Source: Allomuricauda sp. NBRC 101325
GTDB lineage: Bacteria; Bacteroidota; Bacteroidia; Flavobacteriales; Flavobacteriaceae
Reading direction: 5' to 3'
Length of the DNA stretch: 64,000 nucleotides
NCBI RefSeq assembly: GCF_030268205.1
Contig: NZ_BSQF01000002.1
Location: forward strand, 124,001 to 188,000
This document shows, piece by piece, positions 8,056 to 17,034 of this stretch. Position numbers and translations under genes: made by a program. Under the pieces are notes generated by a model. That model was not told where the DNA came from, did not search any database, and was given only the letters and a program-made list of their open reading frames with translations. Positions within the stretch are counted from its first letter, which is position 1. Every line of letters begins with the position of its first letter.

Positions 8056-9354
8056 ATGACTTTTCAGAAGATTTCAACCCTATTCGCGCTGTTTTTAGCC
8101 GTAACCGTTTCAGCCCAAAAACTAAGTAGAACCGAAAAAAAGATTGTTTCCACCATTGAAAAAAACCGTGGGGAGGCCATCGGATTTTTGGAAAAAGTAG
8201 TGAATATCAACAGTGGGACTTTAAACGCTAAAGGCGTGAAAGAAGTCGGAATGGTGTTCAAAGATGCTTTTGACAATATCGGATTTGAGACCACTTGGAT
8301 TGAAATGCCTGCCGAAATGCACCGAGGAGGACATTTGTTTGCAGAAACCAAGGGAACCAAAGGAAAGAAGCTTTTGCTTATTGGTCATTTGGATACCGTT
8401 TTTGAAGAAGATAGTCCGTTTCAAACTTTTGAAATGATTAACGATAGTACTGCACACGCCCCAGGAGGGAATGATATGAAAGGTGGCGATGTGATTATGT
8501 TGTATGCCTTAAAGGCCCTTGAAGAAAATGGACTTTTAAAAGATGCCCAGATCATCGTAGCTTACACAGGGGATGAAGAAAGTACAGGAAAGCCATTGTC
8601 CATCAGTAGAAAAGATTTGATTGACGCTGCCAAGCGTAGCGATATAGCCCTAGGATTTGAAAGTTCCACTGGATTTAATTATGCCACAGTCGCCAGAAGA
8701 GGGGCTTCGGGTTGGTCTGTTGAGGTGGAGGGAAAACGTGCCCACTCCTCTGGAATTTTCAGTGAAAATACGGGAGCGGGAGCCATTTTTGAAATGTCCA
8801 GAATCCTGCACCAATTTTATACCGATGTAAAAGGAGAGGACTTGTTGACCTTTAACCCTGGTGTTTTGTTGGGCGGTACTTTTGTGAACTATGATGAGTT
8901 AACCAGCAAAGGGGATGCCTTTGGAAAAACCAATGTGGTGGCCCAAAAAGCAGTCGTAAAAGGTGGACTTCGTTTTATTTCTGAAGAACAAAAAGAACGC
9001 GCTCGTGATAAAATGAGAGAAATTGTGACCAATAATTTACCTCAGACTTCAGCAACGGTAAGTTTTACCGATAGCTACCCAGCGATGGGTCCAACTGAGG
9101 GGAATTTGGCATTATTAAGTCAATTCAACCAAGTGAGTTTGGATTTGGGCCAGGGAGAAGTGTTGGCCTACGACCCAGGAAGACGTGGCGCAGCTGACTT
9201 GTCTTTTGTTGCTGAATATGTGGACGGATTGGACGGTTTGGGAACCATGGGTTCAGGGGCGCATACTCCTCAAGAAACTGTAAATCTTAATACGATTGAG
9301 GCTTTGACCAAACGTACGGCGATTATGATCTATCGTTTAATCAACTCCAAATAA
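8056..9354 (+). CDS. Exported M20-family metallopeptidase (glutamate carboxypeptidase-like)
   Basis: After a signal peptide (MTFQKISTLFALFLAVTVSAQ), the protein shows the zinc ligands of carboxypeptidase G2-type M20 peptidases in order: GHLDTVF, GGNDMKGG, TGDEESTG with the catalytic Glu pair, GFESSTG and GSGAHTPQE. It should cleave C-terminal residues or dipeptides in the periplasm. The ATG at 8056 is preferred over an in-frame TTG at 8035 because the signal peptide begins there. Its stop overlaps the next start as TAATG, indicating translational coupling with the epimerase-like gene. Confidence 0.88.
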   Translation: MTFQKISTLFALFLAVTVSAQKLSRTEKKIVSTIEKNRGEAIGFLEKVVNINSGTLNAKGVKEVGMVFKDAFDNIGFETTWIEMPAEMHRGGHLFAETKGTKGKKLLLIGHLDTVFEEDSPFQTFEMINDSTAHAPGGNDMKGGDVIMLYALKALEENGLLKDAQIIVAYTGDEESTGKPLSISRKDLIDAAKRSDIALGFESSTGFNYATVARRGASGWSVEVEGKRAHSSGIFSENTGAGAIFEMSRILHQFYTDVKGEDLLTFNPGVLLGGTFVNYDELTSKGDAFGKTNVVAQKAVVKGGLRFISEEQKERARDKMREIVTNNLPQTSATVSFTDSYPAMGPTEGNLALLSQFNQVSLDLGQGEVLAYDPGRRGAADLSFVAEYVDGLDGLGTMGSGAHTPQETVNLNTIEALTKRTAIMIYRLINSK

Positions 9355-10130
9355 TGTTCGAATTAAAAAACAAACAGGCTAGTGTTCGCATCGATAAAGG
9401 CGAATTGGTAGGTTATGTGTTGGACGGTCTTGAGTTCATCCACCAAAAAGGAAGTCCAGGTTGGGGGAGTACAGACACGGAAATGTTTCCCATAATTGGT
9501 CCTGTTGATCAAGCCAATTTTAGGGTGAGCACACCTAAAGGTGAAGCCATTCAAGATCAACATGGTTTATTGCGTCAATTTGATTACGAATTGATTTCAC
9601 AAAGTGAAACCAGTGCTGTTTTTCTGAAAAAGTACAAGGCAGGTACGGAAATCAAGAATTCAAAATATCCCGAAAAGTCAACTGAACCTTTGATGTCTTG
9701 GCCCTATGATTTTCAATTTGAAAAATCATACCAATTGATGGAAACTGGACTGGAAGTGACTTTTAAAATCACAGGAGAAACCGATATGCCCTTTATGTTA
9801 GGCTACCATCCTGCATTTAAATTGCATTCGGAATCACCAATTATAGTAGCGAACAATAAAGAAATTACCTTGGATGAGGTGTTGGCGGTCGGAAGTCGTG
9901 CATTACAAGTGCCAGATTGCATTTCCATTACCTTAAAAGATGAAAAGGAAATTACGATCAACACCGAAGGTTTTGGAAATTTTATGTGTTGGACCGAGGT
10001 GCGAAATATGGTCTGTATCGAGCCTATTACATTTTACCCATATGCTGTGGATCAGCAAAATTTAAATCAAGGATTTCAAGAAGTGGGAGAGGAGTCGGTT
10101 TTTAAAGTGGTTTTGACACCAAAATCCTAA
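9354..10130 (+). CDS. Aldose 1-epimerase-like protein (galactose mutarotase fold)
   Basis: The 258-residue cytoplasmic protein resembles the short aldose-1-epimerase/YeaD-like branch of the mutarotase superfamily, with a general-base-type His in LGYHPAFKL and C-terminal VCIEPITFYPYA. Such enzymes interconvert anomers of sugars or sugar phosphates; the substrate cannot be read from the sequence. It overlaps the preceding M20 gene by one base and ends 1 bp from the stop of the convergent regulator gene, so neither transcript has an intergenic terminator. Confidence 0.8.
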   Translation: MFELKNKQASVRIDKGELVGYVLDGLEFIHQKGSPGWGSTDTEMFPIIGPVDQANFRVSTPKGEAIQDQHGLLRQFDYELISQSETSAVFLKKYKAGTEIKNSKYPEKSTEPLMSWPYDFQFEKSYQLMETGLEVTFKITGETDMPFMLGYHPAFKLHSESPIIVANNKEITLDEVLAVGSRALQVPDCISITLKDEKEITINTEGFGNFMCWTEVRNMVCIEPITFYPYAVDQQNLNQGFQEVGEESVFKVVLTPKS

Positions 10131-10131
10131 T

Positions 10132-11607
10132 TTATCCAAACTTTTCTTGCAACTTAGCCACCACATCCTCCGTAGTTGCGTATTTTTTCTGTCGTTCCAG
10201 AATCGTTGGTGCAGATTGTCGCACCGCACAATCAGGAATGGCACAGCGTTCGCAGGTCACCCCGACTTCAAAGGTTTTTATAGCGCGGTCGTCCAAGAAC
10301 TTCACTTTCTTTTTAAGTTCATTATTGATCAACAATCCAAGACTTACGCTGCGGTACATATCCTTTTTAAAAGGGTCTGCAGTAGCGCTTGAAAAAATTA
10401 AATAGGAAAGCCCATCGGTAGGGTAATGTGAAATCTGAACATCCATTAAATGCTCTTCCGAACTTTTGGCAATGTCCTGCAACACCCGAATGGATACCCA
10501 TCGCCTACAGTATTTCTCGTTGGTTTCGTTCCCGTGTGGGGAATGTTGATGCGTTAAATGGAGTTCTTTGGTGATCTCAAATCGATTGCTGTTGCCCTTG
10601 TGGCTCAACCGTAAAAAGAACAGGTTCTCCAAATGGTAATCGTTGGGCAAAATATTCGTCAAGCGTTGGTATATGGATTCAGGAGAAGCATTGTAACTTT
10701 TCTTGATGTTGGCCAAAAAGGTTTTGTCAAAAGTGGGCTTGGCCAAAAATGCATCAATGTCTTTTGTGATCAAATCTCTTGGAATTACCAATGCGCCTGC
10801 AAAATAGGAGGCGTAGAAATTATTTAGCACCTGGTCAAAATTGTTGAATTTTATCCAAGTAAAAGTGTAGAGTCGCTCTTCAATATTTAAATAATTGTAT
10901 CCGATTTCTTTAGCATAAATAAAGGTGCGCTGTGCCTCGTCAATATGGTCGGCAATCAATAGGGTTTTGGTTTTGGGAATAAAAATGGAGCGTAGGTTGT
11001 CCAATTCGCTGTATTTCCCCAATTCCTTATTATTGATGGTGTATCCGTATTCCTCCACCAGAATTTCTTCAAGCTCTTTGGAACCAAGCGACTTTTTCAG
11101 ATGCACTTGATACGCCTTGCTGAAGTTTTGCACAGCTTCCTCCAGTTCCGGAAAAAAGTTATTGCTCGCTTCTTGAAAGGAACGAAGGGATGCTAAATAA
11201 AAGTTCTCCTTGCCAAAATTGTAATGTTTGGCAATTTCAATAATGGTGGCGATAAAGGCATTTACCTTTGTGGGGGCGTTCGCAACAATGTCGATAAGGT
11301 CACTCTCCTTAATACCGAACAACTCTAACGGAAGTTCCTTGAGCACTTTAGATTGTAACAATTCGCCCACTGGAGCCAAGTTTTTATCGAGCTTTAAGGA
11401 TACCATACTGTCGTAGGGCACTTCCAATTTTTCGGCTAAAAGCGCAATCTTGTCCGTCTTTGGATATTTTTTGCCCTTTTCTATCTCGTTCAGATACGAT
11501 TTAGAAAGCCCCGAAAGCTTGGAAAGCCCAAATAAGGATAGTTTTTTCTTGGTTCTCAGCTGTTTAAGCTTGAGTCCGAATATTAATTTGATGTACTCTT
11601 CTTCCAT
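10132..11607 (-). CDS. XRE-family ScfR/RamB-type regulator, likely of the glyoxylate shunt
   Basis: The 491-residue protein has an N-terminal XRE helix-turn-helix (about residues 8-65), a central region like the M78/ImmA domain of short-chain-fatty-acyl regulators but with no HExxH, and a C-terminal ScfR-type cysteine block CERCAIPDCAVRQSAP. RamB of Corynebacterium, in this family, controls acetate and glyoxylate genes. Here the gene diverges from aceB-aceA, which strongly suggests the same role. The ATG at 11607 is chosen because an exact -7 box sits at 11617-11624; an in-frame start at 11694 would run through the operators. The acyl-type effector is inferred, not seen. Confidence 0.85.
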   Translation of the reverse strand: MEEEYIKLIFGLKLKQLRTKKKLSLFGLSKLSGLSKSYLNEIEKGKKYPKTDKIALLAEKLEVPYDSMVSLKLDKNLAPVGELLQSKVLKELPLELFGIKESDLIDIVANAPTKVNAFIATIIEIAKHYNFGKENFYLASLRSFQEASNNFFPELEEAVQNFSKAYQVHLKKSLGSKELEEILVEEYGYTINNKELGKYSELDNLRSIFIPKTKTLLIADHIDEAQRTFIYAKEIGYNYLNIEERLYTFTWIKFNNFDQVLNNFYASYFAGALVIPRDLITKDIDAFLAKPTFDKTFLANIKKSYNASPESIYQRLTNILPNDYHLENLFFLRLSHKGNSNRFEITKELHLTHQHSPHGNETNEKYCRRWVSIRVLQDIAKSSEEHLMDVQISHYPTDGLSYLIFSSATADPFKKDMYRSVSLGLLINNELKKKVKFLDDRAIKTFEVGVTCERCAIPDCAVRQSAPTILERQKKYATTEDVVAKLQEKFG

Positions 11608-11616
11608 ATTCTCAAC

Positions 11617-11624
11617 CAAAGATA
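11617..11624 (-). promoter_or_regulatory. Candidate -7 box of the ScfR-type regulator
   Basis: The minus strand reads TATCTTTG, an exact TAnnTTTG match, 9 bp from the ATG at 11607. It supports the shorter protein start and predicts a leader of only a few bases. Confidence 0.55.
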
Positions 11625-11668
11625 GTTTTTTCTGCGAATTTGATAAAAAAAGCGAAATAAATAAAAAT

Positions 11669-11701
11669 AGCGAACGTTCGCTTGTTTTTCTCAAACGTTT
11701 G
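11669..11701. promoter_or_regulatory. Tandem palindromic operators between regulator and aceB
   Basis: AGCGAACGTTCGCT (11669-11682) is a perfect 14-bp palindrome and CAAACGTTTG (11692-11701) a perfect 10-bp palindrome. Both centre on AACGTT, and the centres (11675.5 and 11696.5) are 21 bp apart, two turns of B-DNA, so both sites face the same side. They lie against and within the proposed aceB promoter. By position they are candidate sites for the divergent ScfR/RamB-type regulator. Confidence 0.6.
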
Positions 11702-11712
11702 CGTTAACCTTG
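11682..11712 (+). promoter_or_regulatory. Candidate aceB promoter
   Basis: A TTG at 11682-11684 and TAACCTTG at 11705-11712 (one mismatch to TAnnTTTG) are separated by 20 bp, a usual Bacteroidota spacing, 21 bp upstream of the aceB ATG. The second palindrome lies in the spacer, so an operator-bound protein could block or reshape this promoter. Confidence 0.4.
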
Positions 11713-11733
11713 TTGAACAAAATGTAAAATGGT

Positions 11734-13332
11734 ATGGAAGAAATAGTTATCACCAGTACAGAATTGCAATTTGCAAAGGAGGTATCAAATTATTATCCAG
11801 AATTGCTTACCGATGAAGCCATTGAATTTTTAGTTTCATTACATCAAAAATTCAACAAGTCGAGACTGCAATTGTTGGAAGAAAGAACTAAAAGGCAAGC
11901 CCAGTTCGACTCGGGTATTGCTCCAAACTTTCCGGAAGAAACGGTCTACACAAGAACTGCACAATGGAAAGTAAAGAACATTCCAGAAGATTTACGCGAC
12001 CGTAGGGTGGAGATTACGGGTCCTGTGGAACGAAAAATGGTAATAAACGCCTTGAATTCGGGAGCTAAAACGTTTATGGCCGATTTTGAGGATAGCAATG
12101 CCCCAACTTGGTATAATTGCATGCAAGGGCAACAAAATCTCATCGACGCTAATAACCGCAGCATTACCTACTACGATTCTAAAAAGGGTAAAAATTACCA
12201 ATTGAACAAGGAGGTCGCCGTGCTTTTGGTACGACCAAGAGGATTACATTTAAATGAAAGACATCTTCTAATTAATGGAGAACAGGCTTCGGGTAGTATG
12301 GTGGATTTTGGACTCTATGTTTTTCATAACACTAAGATTTTGAAAGAAAGGAAATCTGCCCCTTATTTTTACTTGCCCAAATTGGAACATTACACCGAGG
12401 CGCGTTGGTGGAACGAGGTATTCAGCTATGCTGAGGAACTTTTGGATGTTGCCGATGGAACTTTCAAAGCAACCGTTTTGATCGAGACCATTACTGCGAG
12501 CTTTCAATTGGATGAGATCATTTATGAGCTCAAAAACCATATTGTTGGGTTGAACTGTGGTCGATGGGATTACATTTTTTCTTACATCAAAAAGTTTAGA
12601 AACCACCCCGAATATATCTTGCCAGATCGTGATCAGGTAACCATGACGGTGCCTTTTATGGATGCCTATTCCAAATTGGTGATCCAACGATGCCATAAAA
12701 GAGGGATTTTGGCCATTGGAGGCATGGCGGCCCAAATTCCAATCAACAATGATCCTATAGCCAATGAAACTGCATTGGAAAAAGTGCGATTGGATAAAGA
12801 ACGAGAAGCAAAAAATGGACACGATGGCACTTGGGTGGCCCATCCTGGATTGGTTCCCATTGCAATGAAAACCTTTAATGAGCAAATGCCAAGTGCCAAT
12901 CAAGTGGTGGTACTTCGGGAAGATGATAGAATTTCTGCCTCAGATTTAATTGAGGTGCCCACTGGAAGTATCACCGAGAAAGGGGTGCGTAAAAATATTT
13001 CAGTTGGAATTCTTTATCTCGAATCTTGGCTTCGTGGTAACGGTTGTGTCGCCATCAACAATTTGATGGAAGATGCAGCGACTGCTGAAATTTCTCGAAC
13101 TCAGGTTTGGCAATGGCTAAAATTCAATGCCATGTTGGATGATGGCCGAAAATTGTCCAGTGAACTCTATCAGTCCATTTTGGATGAGGAAGTGGCCAAG
13201 ATCAGACATTTGGTAGGCGAGGGCAATTTACACAGCACCAAATTTGAAGAGGCCATCGCTTTGTTCGACCAACTGGTCAAGGCAGAAGACTTTGAGGAAT
13301 TCCTCACCTTAAAAGCTTACGATGAAATTTAA
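11734..13332 (+). CDS. aceB: Malate synthase A
   Basis: Malate synthase condenses glyoxylate with acetyl-CoA to malate, the second step of the glyoxylate shunt. The 532-residue protein has the A-isoform length and the family block GLNCGRWDYIFSYIKKF, with conserved MADFEDSNAPTW, VLIETITASFQLDEI and MAAQIPI segments. It is followed 84 bp later by aceA, forming the two-gene shunt unit, and is transcribed away from a RamB/ScfR-type regulator over paired palindromes. Growth on acetyl-CoA-yielding substrates such as those of the pca cluster in this window would need it. Confidence 0.97.
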   Translation: MEEIVITSTELQFAKEVSNYYPELLTDEAIEFLVSLHQKFNKSRLQLLEERTKRQAQFDSGIAPNFPEETVYTRTAQWKVKNIPEDLRDRRVEITGPVERKMVINALNSGAKTFMADFEDSNAPTWYNCMQGQQNLIDANNRSITYYDSKKGKNYQLNKEVAVLLVRPRGLHLNERHLLINGEQASGSMVDFGLYVFHNTKILKERKSAPYFYLPKLEHYTEARWWNEVFSYAEELLDVADGTFKATVLIETITASFQLDEIIYELKNHIVGLNCGRWDYIFSYIKKFRNHPEYILPDRDQVTMTVPFMDAYSKLVIQRCHKRGILAIGGMAAQIPINNDPIANETALEKVRLDKEREAKNGHDGTWVAHPGLVPIAMKTFNEQMPSANQVVVLREDDRISASDLIEVPTGSITEKGVRKNISVGILYLESWLRGNGCVAINNLMEDAATAEISRTQVWQWLKFNAMLDDGRKLSSELYQSILDEEVAKIRHLVGEGNLHSTKFEEAIALFDQLVKAEDFEEFLTLKAYDEI

Positions 13333-13353
13333 ACGAGTGAAACAACATCAATA

Positions 13354-13391
13354 AAAAAATCCCTTAATGCGCGAACATTATAAGGGGATTT
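13354..13391 (+). promoter_or_regulatory. Intercistronic imperfect hairpin between aceB and aceA
   Basis: AAAAAATCCCTTAATG at 13354-13369 can pair imperfectly with CATTATAAGGGGATTT at 13376-13391 around a small CGCGAA loop. No clean T-run follows, so it is more likely a processing or attenuation structure than a full terminator. Confidence 0.4.
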
Positions 13392-13416
13392 AAGTCAAAT
13401 TTCGAATTATAAAATT

Positions 13417-14697
13417 ATGGAAAAAAAGGAAAAAATTCAAACGTTGGTTACCGATTGGACGGTAAATCCCAGATGGAAGGGTGTAGAACGTCCATACACG
13501 GCCGAAGAAGTGATTAAACTTCGTGGTTCTTATGAAATCGACCATTCCATTGCCCGTATGGGTGCTGAAAAATTGTGGGACAAGCTCAACAATCAAGAGT
13601 TTGTTGCAGGACTGGGCGCTTTGACCGGAAATCAAGCCATTCAAGAAGTGGAGGCAGGCTTAGATGCCATTTATTTGAGTGGATGGCAAGTGGCCGCCGA
13701 TGCAAATTTAGCGGGAGAAATGTATCCAGACCAGTCGCTATATCCAGCCAATAGTGTACCTATGGTGGTAAAACGCATTAACAATGCCCTTTTACGTGCC
13801 GATCAAATTCAGACCGTGAATGGGATTCAAGATAAAAAGGATTATTTGGTGCCGATTGTGGCCGATGCCGAAGCAGGTTTCGGGGGAAATCTAAATGCCT
13901 TTGAACTGATGAAATCCATGATTGAAAACGGGGCTTCTGGAGTGCATTTTGAAGATCAATTGAGTTCCGCCAAAAAGTGTGGGCATTTGGGAGGCAAGGT
14001 GTTGGTTCCAACCCAAGAGGCTATCAATAAATTAATTGCGGCCCGTTTGGCTGCAGATGTGATGGGAGTTCCAACGGTTATTATTGCTCGTACCGATGCC
14101 GATGCAGCGAATTTGCTTACCAGTGATATTGATTCTCGAGACCACAAGTTTCTAACGGGGGAACGTTCATCAGAAGGATTTTTCTATGTAAATAATGGAT
14201 TGGAGCAGGGAATTGACCGAGGACTGAGCTATGCTCCCTTTGCAGATTTGATCTGGTTGGAAACCTCGACCCCTGATTTACAACAGGCTAAAAAGTTTGC
14301 TGAAGGTATCCACAGCAAGTATCCAGACAAAATGTTGGCCTACAATTGCTCCCCATCTTTTAATTGGGCAGCAAGATTAAGCCAAAAGGAAATGGAAACC
14401 TTCCGTGAGGAGTTGGCTGCGCTTGGTTATAAATTCCAATTTATCACTTTGGCAGGATTTCACGCTCTCAACACCAGTATGTTCGAGCTGTCAAAATCCT
14501 ACAAGGAAAGAGGAATGGCTGGTTATTCCGCTTTGCAAGAACGTGAGTTTGCGTTGCAAAAAGATGGCTTTAAGGCAGTAAAGCACCAAGGTTTCGTAGG
14601 TACTTCCTATTTCGATTTGGTTCAAAATGTGGTAACGGCTGGTAAGACGAGTACCATGGCTATGAAGGGTAGCACCGAAACGGCACAATTTACCTGA
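13417..14697 (+). CDS. aceA: Isocitrate lyase
   Basis: Isocitrate lyase splits isocitrate into succinate and glyoxylate, bypassing the decarboxylating TCA steps. The 426-residue protein carries the catalytic signature [14 protein letters not shown] near residue 186, the metal-binding [10 protein letters not shown] block, and IARTDADAA and NCSPSFNW further on. It lacks the insertions of longer isocitrate lyases. It is the second gene after aceB and ends at a strong stem-loop terminator at 14721-14746. Confidence 0.97.
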   Translation: MEKKEKIQTLVTDWTVNPRWKGVERPYTAEEVIKLRGSYEIDHSIARMGAEKLWDKLNNQEFVAGLGALTGNQAIQEVEAGLDAIYLSGWQVAADANLAGEMYPDQSLYPANSVPMVVKRINNALLRADQIQTVNGIQDKKDYLVPIVADAEAGFGGNLNAFELMKSMIENGASGVHFEDQLSSAKKCGHLGGKVLVPTQEAINKLIAARLAADVMGVPTVIIARTDADAANLLTSDIDSRDHKFLTGERSSEGFFYVNNGLEQGIDRGLSYAPFADLIWLETSTPDLQQAKKFAEGIHSKYPDKMLAYNCSPSFNWAARLSQKEMETFREELAALGYKFQFITLAGFHALNTSMFELSKSYKERGMAGYSALQEREFALQKDGFKAVKHQGFVGTSYFDLVQNVVTAGKTSTMAMKGSTETAQFT

Positions 14698-14720
14698 TAT
14701 CTGTAGTTGTTTGTTCTGAA

Positions 14721-14746
14721 GAGATGCCCCTTTTTTGGGGCATTTC
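14721..14746 (+). terminator. Stem-loop terminator between aceA and the convergent nuclease gene
   Basis: GAGATGCCCC pairs with GGGGCATTTC (one wobble) across a TTTTTT loop and is followed by TATTTTAT. It can terminate aceA and overlaps the stop of the convergent gene by one base. Confidence 0.75.
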
Positions 14747-16122
14747 TATTTTATAGAACTCATGACGGTACTTTCAGAATGCTTTAAAAGGTAAGCAGCC
14801 AAAATTCCTTCAGTTTCAATTGTGTTTTTTTGAGGGGTTATAAAGGCTTCAATGTCCTCCAAATTTGAAATGTCCACATCATTTTCGATAAAACCGTAGC
14901 CTTTGTACATGCCATCGGCAATGAGAACAACGGCACTTTCCGTTGCATCACGCCCTTTTTCTTTTATCACTTTTACATCTGAAGCCAATAGTTTCATATG
15001 TTCCACAGCTTGGCGAACCTTTTCGTTATAATCTGTAATGGATTCCTCGCCTCTGCAAATTCCTTCGCAGGTGGTAATGGAATGATGGGAACATGGGGCA
15101 TTGGTCTGTTGCAAATGGCAATATTTGGGACAGAGCGAAAAATGTTTGCACAATTCTTCCAAATAGGCCCTACAATCGGTTTGGTTGTAAAATATTTTAA
15201 GTGGTCTGGGAATTCCCTTTATGGTGTTGAACGCTAAGTGGAGAATTCCATTTCTATCTTCATATTCAAAAATGGCATATTGCCGAACTGTATGTTTTTG
15301 TGCCCGGTTATAGGGTGGAAACAAGCGTTTGATTTCAGCGGATTCCATGAGCAAGGCCACCAGCTCACTTCCAGAAAGTTTAAAATCGATATGGTTGGTT
15401 TCGGAGCACATTTGAATTTCTTTTTTGCTCTTGTCATAAAAATGACCCAGTACCCGCTTTTTTAGGTTGATGGCTTTCCCTACATAAATGATCTCCCCTT
15501 TTTGATTTTTGAAATAATAAATGCCCGGTTTGTTTGGAATAACATCAAAAACAGATTTGGGCAAGTGGGGAGGGAGGGTAGCTTCTTGACTTCGTGCATT
15601 CAAGAATTTTTTGAAAACGGTGTCAGCATCAGGAGTTGTAAGTAGTTTTTCAAAAAGTAGAACTGTAGCATGGGCATCGCCACGGGCACGGTGGCGATCT
15701 TGTAAAGGAATGTCCACTGCAGAACACAATTTGCCCAAACTATAAGACTGCAGTCCTGGAATCAATGTTCTGGACAAACGTACGGTGCATAATTTTTTTC
15801 GGGTAAAGTCCACTCCTATTTGACGGAACTCTTCTTTGATTACCCCATAATCAAAATTGACGGAGTGGGCCACAAAAATGCAATTCTCCGTGAGGTCTAA
15901 AATGTTTTGGGAAATTTCAGGAAAAGTGGGTGCGTTTTGCACCATTTGGTCGTCAATCCCTGTTAATCCTGTAATGTAATAGGGAATGGGGGCCAATGGA
16001 TTTACCAAGCTCGTGAACTCGTCCACTATGCTGTTTCCATCATACTTAAAAATGGAAATCTCGGTAATCTTGTTACCCTTGATTCCGTTACCCGTAGTTT
16101 CTATGTCGATGATGGTGTACAA
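14746..16122 (-). CDS. DnaQ-like exonuclease fused to a UvrC-type GIY-YIG nuclease
   Basis: Residues 1-170 form a DEDDh 3'-5' exonuclease of the DNA polymerase III epsilon type (DIETTG near residue 7, later HRARGDAHATVLLF). Residues 195-280 form a GIY-YIG nuclease domain (GIYYFKN, IYVGKAINLKKRV). The following region has cysteines spaced C-x12-C-x7-C-x3-C (first Cys in LCPKYC), close to the iron-sulfur motif of UvrC, then TDYNEKVRQA as in UvrC. No C-terminal RNase H-like nuclease or helix-hairpin-helix of UvrC is present in the 458 residues. Such fusions occur in other bacteria. A DNA-repair role is likely but unproven. Confidence 0.85.
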   Translation of the reverse strand: MYTIIDIETTGNGIKGNKITEISIFKYDGNSIVDEFTSLVNPLAPIPYYITGLTGIDDQMVQNAPTFPEISQNILDLTENCIFVAHSVNFDYGVIKEEFRQIGVDFTRKKLCTVRLSRTLIPGLQSYSLGKLCSAVDIPLQDRHRARGDAHATVLLFEKLLTTPDADTVFKKFLNARSQEATLPPHLPKSVFDVIPNKPGIYYFKNQKGEIIYVGKAINLKKRVLGHFYDKSKKEIQMCSETNHIDFKLSGSELVALLMESAEIKRLFPPYNRAQKHTVRQYAIFEYEDRNGILHLAFNTIKGIPRPLKIFYNQTDCRAYLEELCKHFSLCPKYCHLQQTNAPCSHHSITTCEGICRGEESITDYNEKVRQAVEHMKLLASDVKVIKEKGRDATESAVVLIADGMYKGYGFIENDVDISNLEDIEAFITPQKNTIETEGILAAYLLKHSESTVMSSIK

Positions 16123-16224
16123 CCCCTAATATAATTTTGACTTGAAATTATAGATTAACCCTTCAGCTTCCAAATTAAGAAGTTAAAATGGTCGTGGTTT
16201 AATAAAGTGGGGTTAGTATTCGAA

Positions 16225-16962
16225 TTAGATCTTAAAGCTAAAGCCGTCTTCCTGAACCTTCTTTTCGTATTTGTCCTTGTCAAAAATATAGAGATAAGCA
16301 CCTTTTCTGGAAACGGACATGTCCTTTTCATCCAGCTTTACCAAAATATCCAGAGAATTAATCTTGTTGATGAAGTTTCGTTTGTCCAGTTTTTTGTCCA
16401 AAATGGATTCATAGAGGTTTTGTAACTGTCGCATGGTAAATTTCTCCGGCAATAATTCAAACCCAATAGGTTTGGTCAATGCACGACGTCTTAATCGTGC
16501 TTTGGCCTTGCGAACCATTTCATTGTGGTCAAAAATCAAGTCTGGGGCATCTTTGATGTCGAACCAATGGGCGGCATCGATTTGAATGCCATCAAAACGG
16601 TGACTGTCCACATCGATCAAGGCAAAATAGGCCACGGAAACCGTTCGTTGTCCGGGGTCCCTATCAATGGTACTGTAGGTGTGTAGTTGTTCGAGGTACA
16701 CATCATTTAAACCAGTAAGGGTTTCCAAAACCCTGTCGGCAGCTTGGTCCAAATCTTCATTTTTTTTGAGGAATCCCCCAATCAACGACCATTTGCCCTT
16801 TTCAGGTTCAAAATTCCTTTTGATCAGTAAAATTTTTAGGCGTTCTTTTTCAAAGCCAAAAATAATACAGTCAACTGCCAGTAAAACCTGGTCTTCCTTT
16901 TGGTAATAATTGAGATGCATGCCCAAGTTTTCTTTAACCTCTAAATCTTCAACGGTCTTCAT
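16225..16962 (-). CDS. araR: Nudix-related transcriptional regulator of arabinose utilization (AraR type)
   Basis: The 245-residue protein joins a Nudix-fold domain (about residues 22-155) to a winged-helix C-terminus (about 165-235). The Nudix box at residues 63-85 keeps Gly63, Glu69, Arg77 and Gly84, but the catalytic Glu pair is replaced by Thr81-Leu82, so hydrolase activity is not expected. This is the architecture of the Bacteroidota AraR regulators (Nudix-derived, L-arabinose-sensing) and of NrtR. It diverges from susC of an arabinan locus 177 bp away, the expected position. The L-arabinose ligand is inferred from family and context. Confidence 0.85.
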   Translation of the reverse strand: MKTVEDLEVKENLGMHLNYYQKEDQVLLAVDCIIFGFEKERLKILLIKRNFEPEKGKWSLIGGFLKKNEDLDQAADRVLETLTGLNDVYLEQLHTYSTIDRDPGQRTVSVAYFALIDVDSHRFDGIQIDAAHWFDIKDAPDLIFDHNEMVRKAKARLRRRALTKPIGFELLPEKFTMRQLQNLYESILDKKLDKRNFINKINSLDILVKLDEKDMSVSRKGAYLYIFDKDKYEKKVQEDGFSFKI

Positions 16963-17034
16963 AAAAGTTAAAAGTCCTAAAACTAAAATATTTAAACAAA
17001 TATCTGGCGTAGAAAGTCTAAAATAAGGTTACAA

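Noticed and set aside
11608..11694. N-terminal extension of the ScfR-type regulator to 11694
   Set aside because: The extension is Ser/Phe/Lys-rich, precedes the HTH, and would run through an exact -7 box and the palindromic operators.
12268..12903. A 211-codon open frame on the minus strand
   Set aside because: It is antisense to aceB, with low-complexity composition and no family features.
16132..16139. TAATTTTG matching the -7 consensus on the plus strand
   Set aside because: No plus-strand gene follows until 17140, so it is probably a chance match in AT-rich DNA.
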